From positions 682,001 to 746,000 of the forward strand of contig NZ_RQFO01000004.1 of assembly GCF_004770045.1 (NCBI RefSeq): a stretch of DNA of 64,000 nt, given 5' to 3'. The position numbers were made by a program, and so were the translations under genes. The number at the start of each line of letters is the position of its first letter. Position 1 is the first letter of the stretch. This stretch comes from Leptospira montravelensis (GTDB lineage: Bacteria; Spirochaetota; Leptospiria; Leptospirales; Leptospiraceae). Under the pieces are notes generated by a model that was given only the letters and a program-made list of their open reading frames with translations, made no database searches and was not told the DNA's origin. Positions 46,197 through 55,924 of this stretch are shown in pieces.

Positions 46197-46205
46197 TGCT
46201 ATAAT
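46197..46205 (+). promoter_or_regulatory. Extended -10 promoter
   Basis: TGCTATAAT contains a perfect -10 TATAAT with the extended TGn motif, 78 bases before the PAS gene at 46283. No good -35 is seen. Confidence 0.5.
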
Positions 46206-46282
46206 GGCGGATTACAAAACTTCAAAACACTTTAAATTTCTTTTCTGATTTACCCAAGTAAAAAAAATGCCATAGATAACCA

Positions 46283-47287
46283 ATGTTTCCAGAAGATTCT
46301 TCTAATTATGCACAAATGATCTTGGATAATTCTACTGATGCCATTGTGCTTATGGATACAGATTATACGGTTCTTGCTTTTAACCAAAATTTAAAAGATA
46401 CTATCCTTGCTTATTCTGGAAAAATATTAAATATTGCCGATGATTACCGTGAATTTGTCACAACAGGTGACAAAGAAGTTTTTTTCGAATTATTTCAAAA
46501 GTCACTTTTGGGACAAAGTGTAATCATTGAAAGAATCGCAAATATCAATGATATTTCCATTTGGTTCGAATACAAAATGAATCCTACTTATGATAAAAAT
46601 AAGAAACTAATGGGTGTGTGCCTTAGAGGAAAAAACATTGATGCCAGAAAAAAAATGGAAATTGCCCTTTCAGAAAGTGAGCAAAAATATAGAAACCTAA
46701 TCGAATCGGCACCAAATGCAATCCTTATCGTAGACCGTGAAGGAAAAATCATCCACTGTAATTTAGAAACTGAAAACACATTTGGTTTTCCAAGGGAAGA
46801 ACTCATCAACCAACCAGTAGAACTTTTAGTTCCCATGCACCATAGAAAAGGACATGACCGGTTGCTTGAGGGATACTTCCAAGCACCTAGGCCCATGAGA
46901 ATTGGAAAAAACCAAGTGACTTCTGCTGTAAAAAAAGATGGAACAGAAATACAAGTAGAAGTCAGCTTAAATAGTTTTATCGTCAACCAAACCAATTATG
47001 TTTCAGCAATCATTGTGGACATTACAGAAAAAGTGTTAGCAGATATAAAAATACAAAATCAAATTTATGAACTAAAGGAAATTGCACGAATCCAATCCCA
47101 TGAAATTCGTAGCCCACTTGCGAATATCTTAGGACTTATCAATCTTTTGGATTCTGAAACCACACCGGAAACCACTGCGGAAATTTATTCCTATTTAAAA
47201 AAATCAGCATTGGAATTGGACAATTTGGTGAACAAAATCGTAAAACGAACCTCTGCTAGTTTATCTGTAGTATCAGAAAAACCTTAA
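46283..47287 (+). CDS. PAS-PAS-HisKA protein lacking the ATPase domain
   Basis: The 334-residue cytoplasmic protein has two PAS domains (about 5-125 and 130-255), the second FixL-like (IVDREGKIIHCNLETENTFGFPREELINQPVELLVPMHHR), then a HisKA-type dimerisation region with the phospho-accepting His near 273 (QSHEIRSPLANILGLINLL). It ends some 60 residues later, with no HATPase domain, and no remnant of one is seen in the bases downstream. It cannot autophosphorylate alone; it might be a phosphotransfer partner of another kinase, a dimerising antagonist, or a truncated gene. The PAS2/H-box region resembles that of the kinase at 55925 (SHNLRAPIANLISL). Confidence 0.85.
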   Translation: MFPEDSSNYAQMILDNSTDAIVLMDTDYTVLAFNQNLKDTILAYSGKILNIADDYREFVTTGDKEVFFELFQKSLLGQSVIIERIANINDISIWFEYKMNPTYDKNKKLMGVCLRGKNIDARKKMEIALSESEQKYRNLIESAPNAILIVDREGKIIHCNLETENTFGFPREELINQPVELLVPMHHRKGHDRLLEGYFQAPRPMRIGKNQVTSAVKKDGTEIQVEVSLNSFIVNQTNYVSAIIVDITEKVLADIKIQNQIYELKEIARIQSHEIRSPLANILGLINLLDSETTPETTAEIYSYLKKSALELDNLVNKIVKRTSASLSVVSEKP

Positions 47288-47479
47288 ACTATTTTTTCCT
47301 TTCCTCTTTTCCATTATGACAATCAAGTAACTGTATACGTTTTAATTTCAACACTGTATCGTATATAAATTCGCATTTAATCGATAGAATCTATATATGG
47401 ATCAAAGTTCATTGATTGTCGATGCATCCCCATATTTAATGAAGGAAGCGAAAAGTGCGGTTGCCTGACCACCCCTATT

Positions 47480-49285
47480 TCACTTAATGCGAAAGAAACT
47501 AATTCCGTTTTTTAAGTTATCGGCTTGTTTTGAAAGTGTTAAACAAAGTTTATCTATTTCACCTACAAACTGGTTTAAGTATTCCGTTCCTTCGGAGATA
47601 GTGGCAACACTTTGTGATAATTCAAAGGAAGTGCGTGCTTGTTCCTCAGTGTTCTGTTCAATTTCTAATGCAGAACGTGTTAAGTTAGAAAATCCATTTT
47701 TCACAGCTTTCGCTATTAACATCTGTTTTCTGGTCATATCAGAAGAAGTTTGTATTAACTGAACCGTTGCCTCAACGGAATTTCCAATTTGGGAAAATGT
47801 TTTTTCCGTATTAGAAACAGCGGCTCTTCCGAGTTTAGAAGCTTCGTATGCTTTATCTACTGCTTCTAAAATTCGTTTGGTATTTTGAAGAGTTTGTTCT
47901 CCCAGTTTAGAAATTTCGCTGGCAACAACAGCAAATCCTCTGCCTGCTTCCCCCGCACGTGCAGCTTCAATTGAAGCATTCAAAGATAATAGACCTATTT
48001 TATCTGATATATCGCCAATAACTTGAATTACATCCGCGGTATGTTCGACACTGGTTTCAATTTCTTCCATTGCGAGAAGTGTAGATTGTAAAGTAGATTG
48101 ACCCGAAACAATTTCCTCTTCCATCTTTTTAGTTTCTGATTCTGTTCTTTCCATAGAAGAATGAACTTCAACTAAAACTGATTCCATCTCGACCAAAGAT
48201 TGAAGAGCGTCTCCAGTAATTTTATTTTGTGTTTTAGCTCCCACAGCCGTCGAACGAACGCTTGCAGACATTTCCTCAATTCCCGCAGACATTTGTTCCG
48301 TAGAGGAAGCTTGTTCCATCATTGCTTGTGATAAACCTTGCGTTTGGGTGGAAATAATTTTTGAATCATTACTAACTCGTTCCGATTCCTGAATGACACT
48401 TGAAGTAATTCTCCTAATGCTTTCAATAAATGAATTCAGTGATAAAGTTCCTAAACCTAACTCATCAGTAGAAATCATAGGTACAATGTCACTTAAATCA
48501 CCAGTTGCTAATGCCTCGTAACAAGTAACCATCTTTACCGTATTCATTTTTAAAGCGCGAACAAAAAGCGTAGTTAAAATATAAATGGCAATACAAACAA
48601 ATAATGTTAGTAATCCAATTGTTAGTTCCGCATTTTGGAGTTGAATGGCTCCTGAAACCTGCGCACCCAAAAGGTAACCAAGTGTTGTCATACTCATACT
48701 AAATACTGCAAGCATTGTAAAAAAAACCCTGGGAAAAATTCCGATTTTAGGGATATTTTCCAGATTTAAAGCTATTTCTTTCAATCCAGGCGAAGACAAA
48801 ACAGAAGCTAAACGTAACTCTGTTAGAAAAAAATGAGAAACACCTAACACAGGATAAATAATAACAGGGAGAACTACATAGGGAATGAGCTCTACAATGG
48901 TTGGCGTAAAAAATAAAAAAGTAACAAAAGCTGCAAAAGGAATTCCGAGTGACCATTGCACAAAAAAATAACCAAGGTTTTGTTTCGGAAACTTTAGGAG
49001 ATTCGTTTTAATTTCCTGTTTCTCCTCCAAGGTTTTTTGGACAAATTTCTCAGGTTTTGTTTCTAAAATTAGTTTTCTTAAACGAAAAAAACGAATTGTT
49101 GGAACGATATAGGAAATAGTGAGTGAAATCGTTGCACCAAGAATTACATATATCGCCTTTTCTAAGTTATACTCTCCACCCGATACAATAAACAAAACTG
49201 CAATTGGCACCGCAAGTATAGAAGTTAACAGTTCTAATCCTAATGTTAATTTCCAACAAAGCGCAGTTGTTTCCTTTTCATCCAT
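47480..49285 (-). CDS. Methyl-accepting chemotaxis protein, multi-membrane N-terminus
   Basis: The 601-residue protein has about six hydrophobic segments in its first 240 residues with only short loops between them, a HAMP-like region ([34 protein letters not shown]), and a full signalling domain with the hairpin tip [36 protein letters not shown]. It lacks the usual large periplasmic ligand domain, so it may sense the membrane, energy state or a ligand within the membrane part. It signals to CheA/CheW and the periplasmic flagella. It follows the CHASE2 cyclase gene by 73 bases on the same strand. Confidence 0.92.
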   Translation of the reverse strand: MDEKETTALCWKLTLGLELLTSILAVPIAVLFIVSGGEYNLEKAIYVILGATISLTISYIVPTIRFFRLRKLILETKPEKFVQKTLEEKQEIKTNLLKFPKQNLGYFFVQWSLGIPFAAFVTFLFFTPTIVELIPYVVLPVIIYPVLGVSHFFLTELRLASVLSSPGLKEIALNLENIPKIGIFPRVFFTMLAVFSMSMTTLGYLLGAQVSGAIQLQNAELTIGLLTLFVCIAIYILTTLFVRALKMNTVKMVTCYEALATGDLSDIVPMISTDELGLGTLSLNSFIESIRRITSSVIQESERVSNDSKIISTQTQGLSQAMMEQASSTEQMSAGIEEMSASVRSTAVGAKTQNKITGDALQSLVEMESVLVEVHSSMERTESETKKMEEEIVSGQSTLQSTLLAMEEIETSVEHTADVIQVIGDISDKIGLLSLNASIEAARAGEAGRGFAVVASEISKLGEQTLQNTKRILEAVDKAYEASKLGRAAVSNTEKTFSQIGNSVEATVQLIQTSSDMTRKQMLIAKAVKNGFSNLTRSALEIEQNTEEQARTSFELSQSVATISEGTEYLNQFVGEIDKLCLTLSKQADNLKNGISFFRIK

Positions 49286-49358
49286 AGTAGTGTAAGTTTC
49301 CTTTTCAAATCTTAGTTCTTTTAATTTATATTTATATTTTTAGAATTCTTCTAATTGT

Positions 49359-51527
49359 TTATTTTGATGTTCTAGTGAAAACACCATCCCAATCCACTGC
49401 TGGTGGATTTTTAAACAAAGATTTACATCGTTCGATGAGGAGTTTACTTGCAACATCCGTTTGTCTATAAATTTCTGACACTTTTTCAAAAGATTTGATG
49501 GCCCTTTCCCAATCTCGATTCAAATAATACTGAAAACCTTCCTCATACATTCGTTCTGCTTCCAATTGCTCTGGAGTCAGATCAGCAACTAAACAAATTA
49601 AACTATATATTTTTACAGGTGCTTCCTTTCCTTTTACACGAATCCAATCTAAAAAACGAAAATGGAATTCTTCCTTACAAATCGATTCTATACTTTCAGA
49701 AACAAGGATGGAAGCTCCATAATCTTTTGCTGCTGCTTCTAACCTTGCTGCCAAATTTACTGTATCGCCCATCATTGTATACGAAGCCAAACTATCCGTT
49801 CCCATGAAACCGACCTTAGCTGGTCCACAATTCAAACCAATTCGAAAGGCCATATTTCTCGCTGATTCTGTATAATCGTCTTTTTCATTCCAAATAGACC
49901 GAAGTATTTCTAATTCAGCTAACATTTCCAAGGCGGTCTTACAAGCAAGTCGCGAATGAGCCTGGTTTTGGATGGGAGCACCAAATATCCCCACAATAGC
50001 ATCGCCAATGTATTTATCTAAAGTACCAGAATTAAATTTAAGAATTTTCGTCATTGCGGATAAATATTCATTGAGTAATCGTGCAAGGTCACTGGCACTT
50101 AGTTCCTCGCTGATAGATGAAAATCCTGCCACATCAGAGAAAAAAGCGGTTATCTCCCACTCTCCTCCTTTTTTTAAGGAATCCATATCTTCTAATGCTT
50201 CACTCACAACACCTGGATCGACAAGGTTTCGTAAGATACTATTGTATTTTCTTTTTTCTTTTCCTTCTGTATATGTAAGGTAAGCAAAACCAAGTAAATA
50301 CGAAATAGGGAAAGCAATCACAAACGAAGAACTAGAGATTACCTTATCCATACGGTATAAAAAATAAAATACACCAACAAACATTGAAACGGCGAAAACC
50401 GGGTATACATTTTTTAAAAGATGCCACTGGTTAATAAACAAAACAATGACTCCGATAAAAAGAATAAACAGGGTAAATCCAATTCCATATATTTCGGGAA
50501 GTTCCTGTAACATATGTCCTTCGATCATATTGGATGCAAAAACAGCTTGTCCAATCACACCAGGAAAAAGTCCATGCGGTGTAACTACATCGTCATGAGT
50601 GGAGGCAGCAGAGGTTCCAATCAAAATAATTTTATTATCAAAAACAGAAGGTGGAACAAGCAGTTTTTCAGGATCATCTACTTCGCTCGTATTCAATTGG
50701 TTTAAAGATTCAATAATACCTGCAGCTGAGTAGCGCGGTATGTTTCGTAGTTCTTTTTCTGTATAAAAATAGGCCCGCACTAGACCGTCTTTCCCTAAAG
50801 GAATTTCCCGTTTGATCTCTCCTTTTTGTATCCAAAAATATCCATCTTTCCACTCAGTTTGGTAATCTTCACCAGTGACAAACGCTTGTACGGCGACGGT
50901 GGGGAAATGTTTATTTTTCCAACGAATAAATGGAGTAAACCTTCTAAGGATACCGTCGCCATCTGGAATGACATTGACAACATGAATCATCGGAGACGTT
51001 TCCCCTATTTCCCCAATAGGAAAAGAAACATTTTCATACTCTGGAAATGGTATCTCCAAAGGCAAAGGTACATTGAATTTTTTTCCTAAATCTTCCTCAT
51101 TTTTCCTTGGTATCACTATTCCACCATCTCTAAAATTAGCGGCATGGGAAATTTCACCCAAATTGATGTTAGCTGCTACAAGAGAATCATCGTAATCAGA
51201 TCTTTCCGTAAACATAATATCAATGATTGTAATTTTCGGATGAGTAATGAGTTTGGTATACCCGATTAGTGTAGGATAAATCGTACGTTTCCAAGGCCAT
51301 TGTCCAAGCTCTGGGTGATCTGCATACTTTGCAATACTCTGCTCATCTATATCGATGATGACGATATCCTTGGAAAGGGTATGATGAGAGGGAAGCAAAT
51401 GAAAAATGGTATCAGATAATTTTCGATTTAATGTTTGAGAAAAACCGAATAATGTAATGATTCCTAAAATAATTCCGGGTACAATCACCATTAAAAAAAA
51501 TGGGAACAGAAATTTCTGATGTTTCAT
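49359..51527 (-). CDS. CHASE2-domain adenylate/guanylate cyclase
   Basis: The 722-residue protein has an N-terminal membrane helix, an extracytoplasmic CHASE2 sensor (about 35-330, with DIVIIDIDEQSIAKYADHPELGQWPWKR and DNKIILIGTSAASTHDDVVTPHG), three membrane helices (about 340-415) and a class III nucleotide cyclase domain (about 445-640). The metal-binding Asp pair is seen in FFSDVAGFSS and KYIGDAIVGIFG. The substrate-specifying KxxxD/T residues are not assigned, so ATP is likely but not proven. The last 80 residues hold a TPR-like segment (EEGFQYYLNRDWERAIKSFEKVSEIY). Its start overlaps the stop of the M48 protease gene (ATGA). Confidence 0.93.
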   Translation of the reverse strand: MKHQKFLFPFFLMVIVPGIILGIITLFGFSQTLNRKLSDTIFHLLPSHHTLSKDIVIIDIDEQSIAKYADHPELGQWPWKRTIYPTLIGYTKLITHPKITIIDIMFTERSDYDDSLVAANINLGEISHAANFRDGGIVIPRKNEEDLGKKFNVPLPLEIPFPEYENVSFPIGEIGETSPMIHVVNVIPDGDGILRRFTPFIRWKNKHFPTVAVQAFVTGEDYQTEWKDGYFWIQKGEIKREIPLGKDGLVRAYFYTEKELRNIPRYSAAGIIESLNQLNTSEVDDPEKLLVPPSVFDNKIILIGTSAASTHDDVVTPHGLFPGVIGQAVFASNMIEGHMLQELPEIYGIGFTLFILFIGVIVLFINQWHLLKNVYPVFAVSMFVGVFYFLYRMDKVISSSSFVIAFPISYLLGFAYLTYTEGKEKRKYNSILRNLVDPGVVSEALEDMDSLKKGGEWEITAFFSDVAGFSSISEELSASDLARLLNEYLSAMTKILKFNSGTLDKYIGDAIVGIFGAPIQNQAHSRLACKTALEMLAELEILRSIWNEKDDYTESARNMAFRIGLNCGPAKVGFMGTDSLASYTMMGDTVNLAARLEAAAKDYGASILVSESIESICKEEFHFRFLDWIRVKGKEAPVKIYSLICLVADLTPEQLEAERMYEEGFQYYLNRDWERAIKSFEKVSEIYRQTDVASKLLIERCKSLFKNPPAVDWDGVFTRTSK

Positions 51528-52750
51528 GGTTTTAATTTGGGTTTGAATTCTTGCCAGCGGTCTTTTATATTTGCGGAACTTTCTACTGAGATGGACGATT
51601 CGTAGAACACTAATTTGGCGATACGTACATTAGTTTCGGGATGTGTTTTTTTTAGAGAATCCATCCCTTCTGATTTGGACAATGTATTTAAATAACTTGA
51701 AAGACCAACAGGCGAATATCCAACTTGGCTTGTAAGACCAACTGCCGCTTCGTCTGCTTCTAATTCAAATTTCATATCACGTCCAGTTTCAAACAGTTGT
51801 TTTTCCATTTCGTCCAAAAGTGAGGAAGTTGCGGCATTCACAACTTCCGTGCCTGGTGGAGCAAGAAGACTAGATATTACATCTATAAATTCATTTGATT
51901 GTTCGAATTCTCCATTGTGAAAGAGTACAATGTGTCCCATTTCATGTCCGATAATACCTGCAAGTTCGGCTTCCGAATTAATTTTTTTAAGACTTTCAGT
52001 TGTCAAAAAAATATATCCACCAGGGCAAGCAAAGGCATTGATTTCAGTGGATTCTATAATACCTACTCGAAAGTTTAAATCCTTTCGAGAGGAAACCGTT
52101 GCTAATCGGGTAGCAACTCCATTTAAATATGATGTAAATTCTGAATCTTTGACTAAACTGTATTTTTTTAATAATCTAGCTGCGAGAGATCTACCCAGTT
52201 TTACTTCTGCTTTTGTTTCTTTTAAAACTTCTGGTTCTGAATGACTAAAAAAGAAATTTCGGATATTCGAATCTTCAAACTTAGTATATCCCCCATTTAT
52301 ACTTGTATTTTCTGTGTCAAAAGGAACGGATTCTAACCAACGAAGAGATTCGAAGTCATACAGTTCTCCTTCACCACGAACACGCATTTTTTGTGTCTCG
52401 GAAAGACCTCTTGCCGCAGCTGTTTTTGTAAAATCAGAGGCCCTTTGTCTGGCCACCACTGCTTCTGAGGAACTCGATGTCACACCTAATTTGATTTGAT
52501 TTCCCGGCGGTAATGGCGAAACAAAAAGTTTGGATACCCAACCCATCTTTCCTTCGGCTCTTACCTGGACGAATAGTCCTTGTTCACTGACAGGTGATAA
52601 ACTCTCTCCCAAAGATAAAGGAAAACCATCAGCATTAAGTTTGGGCTGTGATAGAAGCTTTGCTTTTGTGCTTTGTACGTATACATTGCCTTTGGCCAGT
52701 ACAGATTGTGCTAAAATAATTAACAAAAAGAATTGAGATAGTGCTCTCAT
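51524..52750 (-). CDS. M48 family metallopeptidase with N-terminal SH3-like domain
   Basis: The 408-residue protein has a signal peptide (MRALSQFFLLIILAQSVLA), a bacterial SH3-like domain (about 25-80, AKLLSQPKLNADGFPLSLGESLSPVSEQGLFVQVRAEGKMGWVSKLFV), and an M48 domain of BepA/LoiP type. HEMGH (near 267) is the HExxH zinc motif and FELEADEAAVGL gives the third ligand. Such periplasmic proteases control outer-membrane protein or envelope quality. It overlaps the CHASE2 cyclase gene by four bases; a protease translationally coupled to an envelope-facing cyclase suggests joint stress sensing, which is inference. Confidence 0.9.
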   Translation of the reverse strand: MRALSQFFLLIILAQSVLAKGNVYVQSTKAKLLSQPKLNADGFPLSLGESLSPVSEQGLFVQVRAEGKMGWVSKLFVSPLPPGNQIKLGVTSSSSEAVVARQRASDFTKTAAARGLSETQKMRVRGEGELYDFESLRWLESVPFDTENTSINGGYTKFEDSNIRNFFFSHSEPEVLKETKAEVKLGRSLAARLLKKYSLVKDSEFTSYLNGVATRLATVSSRKDLNFRVGIIESTEINAFACPGGYIFLTTESLKKINSEAELAGIIGHEMGHIVLFHNGEFEQSNEFIDVISSLLAPPGTEVVNAATSSLLDEMEKQLFETGRDMKFELEADEAAVGLTSQVGYSPVGLSSYLNTLSKSEGMDSLKKTHPETNVRIAKLVFYESSISVESSANIKDRWQEFKPKLKP

Positions 52751-52812
52751 TCAAGAAATTATGTTTTTTCTTGCCTGTTTGGAAACTCTTTTTTTATAGA
52801 AAGACTTTAGAA

Positions 52813-52840
52813 TTGACATTTCCTTTCGAATACATGAAAT
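52813..52840 (+). promoter_or_regulatory. Candidate promoter of the lipoprotein-FadL genes
   Basis: TTGACA, 16 bases, TGAAAT (4 of 6) gives a predicted start only a few bases before the ATG at 52850. Confidence 0.35.
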
Positions 52841-52849
52841 GAATGCGAG

Positions 52850-54391
52850 ATGAATCGTCTATTACTCACTTTCTTTATCATTCTTTTTGCTTTTGTTGGC
52901 TGTAATAAAGAAAAAGATAAAAGTAATTCTTTAGAAGCCTTAATCACACGCTTTTTAATCCGAAGTTTGTTAAATTCCAATATCGACTCAGAACTTCCTT
53001 CCAATCTTAGTGTTGCGGTTCCGCGTTCCATACGAAAACCTTCTTCTGGACTTGGTGCTTCCCTTAAATCATCAAAATCGGTAAAGTCACTCGTTCATGC
53101 AAAAGGTGTTGCGGAAGATACATTCGATGCGGGATTTACAGGCCAGGCCTTTCTAACAGAAGGAACATCCATTGTATCGGAGATCTTAAGAGATTCCAAA
53201 CGAGATTTGGTCCTTATTAGCGGTGCTTATAAAATGGCAAAATCGAAACCAGGGGTTTGTATTCCCGGCGGAAGTGCAACCGTAAGAATCACTCAATCGA
53301 TGGAAGATGAATTTTTAGAAGGAATGGAAAGGTTGGGTCTTAGCTCAGACGAAGCTAGGGGTGAACTAATCAGCCTTCAAAATGAAGGTATTTTGCCTTT
53401 TATTGGACAAGCTGTACCCACACCAGCAATGGTATTTAGACAACTTTCTAATGAATATGATGTGCAAGTAGATTTTTCATTTGCTGAATCTATTGGAACA
53501 CCGCAACCTTGTCCTGCTAACAATAAATTTCAAAAAAGTATTAAATTCAAATCGGACAAATCAAAAATTTTTAGTTCTATCACTCGTTCCCTAAAAGTGT
53601 TTGGAATTTCTTTGAGTGTGGATGCTTCGATTACTTACATCACACAAGAGGGAAAAAAAGACAAAGCCATCCTCAATATCAAACAAGTCACTTCAGGTTC
53701 AGGGAATGTTGATAAATCTACAACTAGGTTTACCTTTGAAGAATGTGAAAATGACACAGAAGCCAATGCTAATAAATGTGTGACTCTCAGTTACAGCAAT
53801 GTATATGATATGAGTTCTGGAGATAAAATCACAACGACAGTCAAAGGGAAAACCAATGATTACGGCGGATATGTGACAACCGAGTACATTGATAATTACA
53901 ATGGAGAAGAGTATTACCTAGAAGAAACATATGATGAAAATGGGGATACGGGTTATTTTGCTGTCGATTATTATGACCTAAATGACAATACAAATGATGA
54001 ATATGAAGAGTTAGGTTACTATGACAGCGATCTTTATGGTCAGTTTTATGAATCCGGTGCCAACGCCTACCAGTTTGAATGGGATGCCTTTGTTGATTTT
54101 ACAAGTGCCATTCCTGGCGCTACAGGGATTGGGAAGGATAGTGGATTTGTAGAATATGACGCTTTTGTCCTAATGCCTGCCGGTGTGGATCCTAATGTTT
54201 ACCCAGACGAATACATTGGTTGGGGAGAGTTTTTTAATAACGTGAATAGTGGTGGACCTGTGTATTATATTGATTTCTACGGAACTGCTGATCAAATTCC
54301 ATCTGCGGTTGTTTGGCGATATTATATCAATGCCAGTGGAAACGAACAATACGTTTCAGTCGCTGCAAGTAATACTGTAATACAAATTTAA
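52850..54391 (+). CDS. Putative lipoprotein of unknown function
   Basis: The 513-residue protein begins with a clear lipoprotein signal (MNRLLLTFFIILFAFVGCNKEKD, Cys 18). The N-terminal half has helical and mixed regions; the part from about 330 to 430 is unusually rich in Tyr, Asp, Asn and Glu (DYGGYVTTEYIDNYNGEEYY; YYDLNDNTNDEYEELGYYDS), a low-complexity acidic/aromatic stretch. No family recognised. It lies 19 bases before the FadL-type gene and is probably in one operon with it. A surface or periplasmic partner of that porin is possible but unproven. Confidence 0.75.
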   Translation: MNRLLLTFFIILFAFVGCNKEKDKSNSLEALITRFLIRSLLNSNIDSELPSNLSVAVPRSIRKPSSGLGASLKSSKSVKSLVHAKGVAEDTFDAGFTGQAFLTEGTSIVSEILRDSKRDLVLISGAYKMAKSKPGVCIPGGSATVRITQSMEDEFLEGMERLGLSSDEARGELISLQNEGILPFIGQAVPTPAMVFRQLSNEYDVQVDFSFAESIGTPQPCPANNKFQKSIKFKSDKSKIFSSITRSLKVFGISLSVDASITYITQEGKKDKAILNIKQVTSGSGNVDKSTTRFTFEECENDTEANANKCVTLSYSNVYDMSSGDKITTTVKGKTNDYGGYVTTEYIDNYNGEEYYLEETYDENGDTGYFAVDYYDLNDNTNDEYEELGYYDSDLYGQFYESGANAYQFEWDAFVDFTSAIPGATGIGKDSGFVEYDAFVLMPAGVDPNVYPDEYIGWGEFFNNVNSGGPVYYIDFYGTADQIPSAVVWRYYINASGNEQYVSVAASNTVIQI

Positions 54392-54410
54392 AAATTAATT
54401 GAAATCAAAT

Positions 54411-55877
54411 ATGTTAGAAAAAAACCAAACTAGAGTTTCTACCCTTCTTGTATCCGTTTTCCTTTTTTGCCCAAGTGTTTTATTTGCTTCGGAACCTTTT
54501 CATAATATCCAAGGTTTCTATGGGGAAAGGGCAGCAGGTCTTGGTGGCGCCTTTACTGCCATTGCCGATGACCCTTCAGGTGCTTATTATAACCCTGCTG
54601 GCCTTGGATTTACGTATAACGATAGAATTTCCATCTCTGCTAGCAACTTCAAAGATGTCAAAAGAAGTTATATCAATATTGATACTCCAGGACAAATTTA
54701 TAACCAAACCCACCAAGGGTTTGATCCCAATTTTATCGGTTTATTAAAAAACTTTGATCGTTGGAAGTTTGCTTTTTCTATTGTAAATACTTACAATTAT
54801 ACTTATAACCGAGTAGACCAAGTTAATTATCCTTTAATTTCCCCAACAATCAACACCACAAGGAATTATACCAAAGAAAGATACAACCAACTGCTAGTGG
54901 GGCCAAGTGCCGCCTATCTACTGTCCGACAAACTCTCACTAGGTGCCACACTTTACTATGTAAATGATAATAAGGAAGTATCTAGGACACAATTCCAACA
55001 ATTCTCCGACCTAAGTTATGTGATGCGTTCTTATGTGGATAACCGCAGGACATCTGCACTAATGCCTGTGTTTGGAATTCAATACCAACCGATTCAAAAA
55101 CTGTCTCTCGGAATGAGTTACCGTAGAATCTTTGTGATGGGGGGAAACCGGCTCTACAATGAAGTATACGCAGACTCATCAAGAAGACCGGGAACCTCCG
55201 CTATTGATTTTATTGAAGGTACAGGCGATGGTGCTTCTGCGATTGAAGCTGGAGTTTTAACCCAAAGACCAAAACTAACTACATCCATTCCGCAAACCTC
55301 TGAGTTACGCTTTGGAGTGGCTTTCTTCCCTACTTCCCGATTTTTAGCTTCTTTTGATATGATACATACGACTGGATATAAATCGAGAAGGAACCAAGAT
55401 GAAATTAGTTCCGTCGGCAGACGTGTCACATATACCGTTAACGATACAGAAATTCGGGAATTATCAAGGGTATCCACAACCAATTTTGCTGCGGGGATGG
55501 AATACTACTTAGCTGACACATTCTCCGTGTTAGGCGGTATTTATACAAACGAACCCAATACAAAACCAATATCTTGGACCGAATCTGCAGTTGATTTGTA
55601 TTTACAAAATACTTTTGGAAACCAAGTGCAAGCAAATTCTGGTGATTCAACTCTTATATACAAAGTGGCGCGGTCTGGTACAAATCCTAGAAATGAATAT
55701 TCGAGAAACAAAGGACTCAGTTTGGGTTTTTCTTGGGTAACATCAAAATCATCTATCTCCGTAACCTATATCCGAGAAGTTGGATATGGAAATTCTAGGA
55801 TAGATCCAAACTCACTAGCACAATCTTTTGAATACAGTGCACATTCCATTTATCTGATGGTCAGCTCCAGAAATTAA
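54411..55877 (+). CDS. FadL/OmpP1/TodX family outer-membrane transporter
   Basis: The 488-residue protein has a signal peptide (TLLVSVFLFCPSVLFA) and the family's mature N-terminus with ERAAGLGGAFTAIADDPSGAYYNPAGLGF, including the diagnostic NPAGL that forms the plug. Many amphipathic strands and the C-terminal YSAHSIYLMVSSRN match a 14-strand barrel for uptake of long-chain fatty acids or other hydrophobic compounds. I chose the ATG at 54411 instead of a TTG four codons upstream. It follows the lipoprotein gene. Confidence 0.9.
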   Translation: MLEKNQTRVSTLLVSVFLFCPSVLFASEPFHNIQGFYGERAAGLGGAFTAIADDPSGAYYNPAGLGFTYNDRISISASNFKDVKRSYINIDTPGQIYNQTHQGFDPNFIGLLKNFDRWKFAFSIVNTYNYTYNRVDQVNYPLISPTINTTRNYTKERYNQLLVGPSAAYLLSDKLSLGATLYYVNDNKEVSRTQFQQFSDLSYVMRSYVDNRRTSALMPVFGIQYQPIQKLSLGMSYRRIFVMGGNRLYNEVYADSSRRPGTSAIDFIEGTGDGASAIEAGVLTQRPKLTTSIPQTSELRFGVAFFPTSRFLASFDMIHTTGYKSRRNQDEISSVGRRVTYTVNDTEIRELSRVSTTNFAAGMEYYLADTFSVLGGIYTNEPNTKPISWTESAVDLYLQNTFGNQVQANSGDSTLIYKVARSGTNPRNEYSRNKGLSLGFSWVTSKSSISVTYIREVGYGNSRIDPNSLAQSFEYSAHSIYLMVSSRN

Positions 55878-55924
55878 TTTATATTTTACTTGTCCACTAA
55901 AATCCATCTCCTAATTTTACGGAG

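Noticed and set aside
47398..47469. A 23-codon frame (MDQSSLIVDASPYLMKEAKSAVA)
   Set aside because: Has ATG and stop but no clear ribosome-binding site or similarity; too short to support without expression data. The surrounding 190 bases show nothing else.
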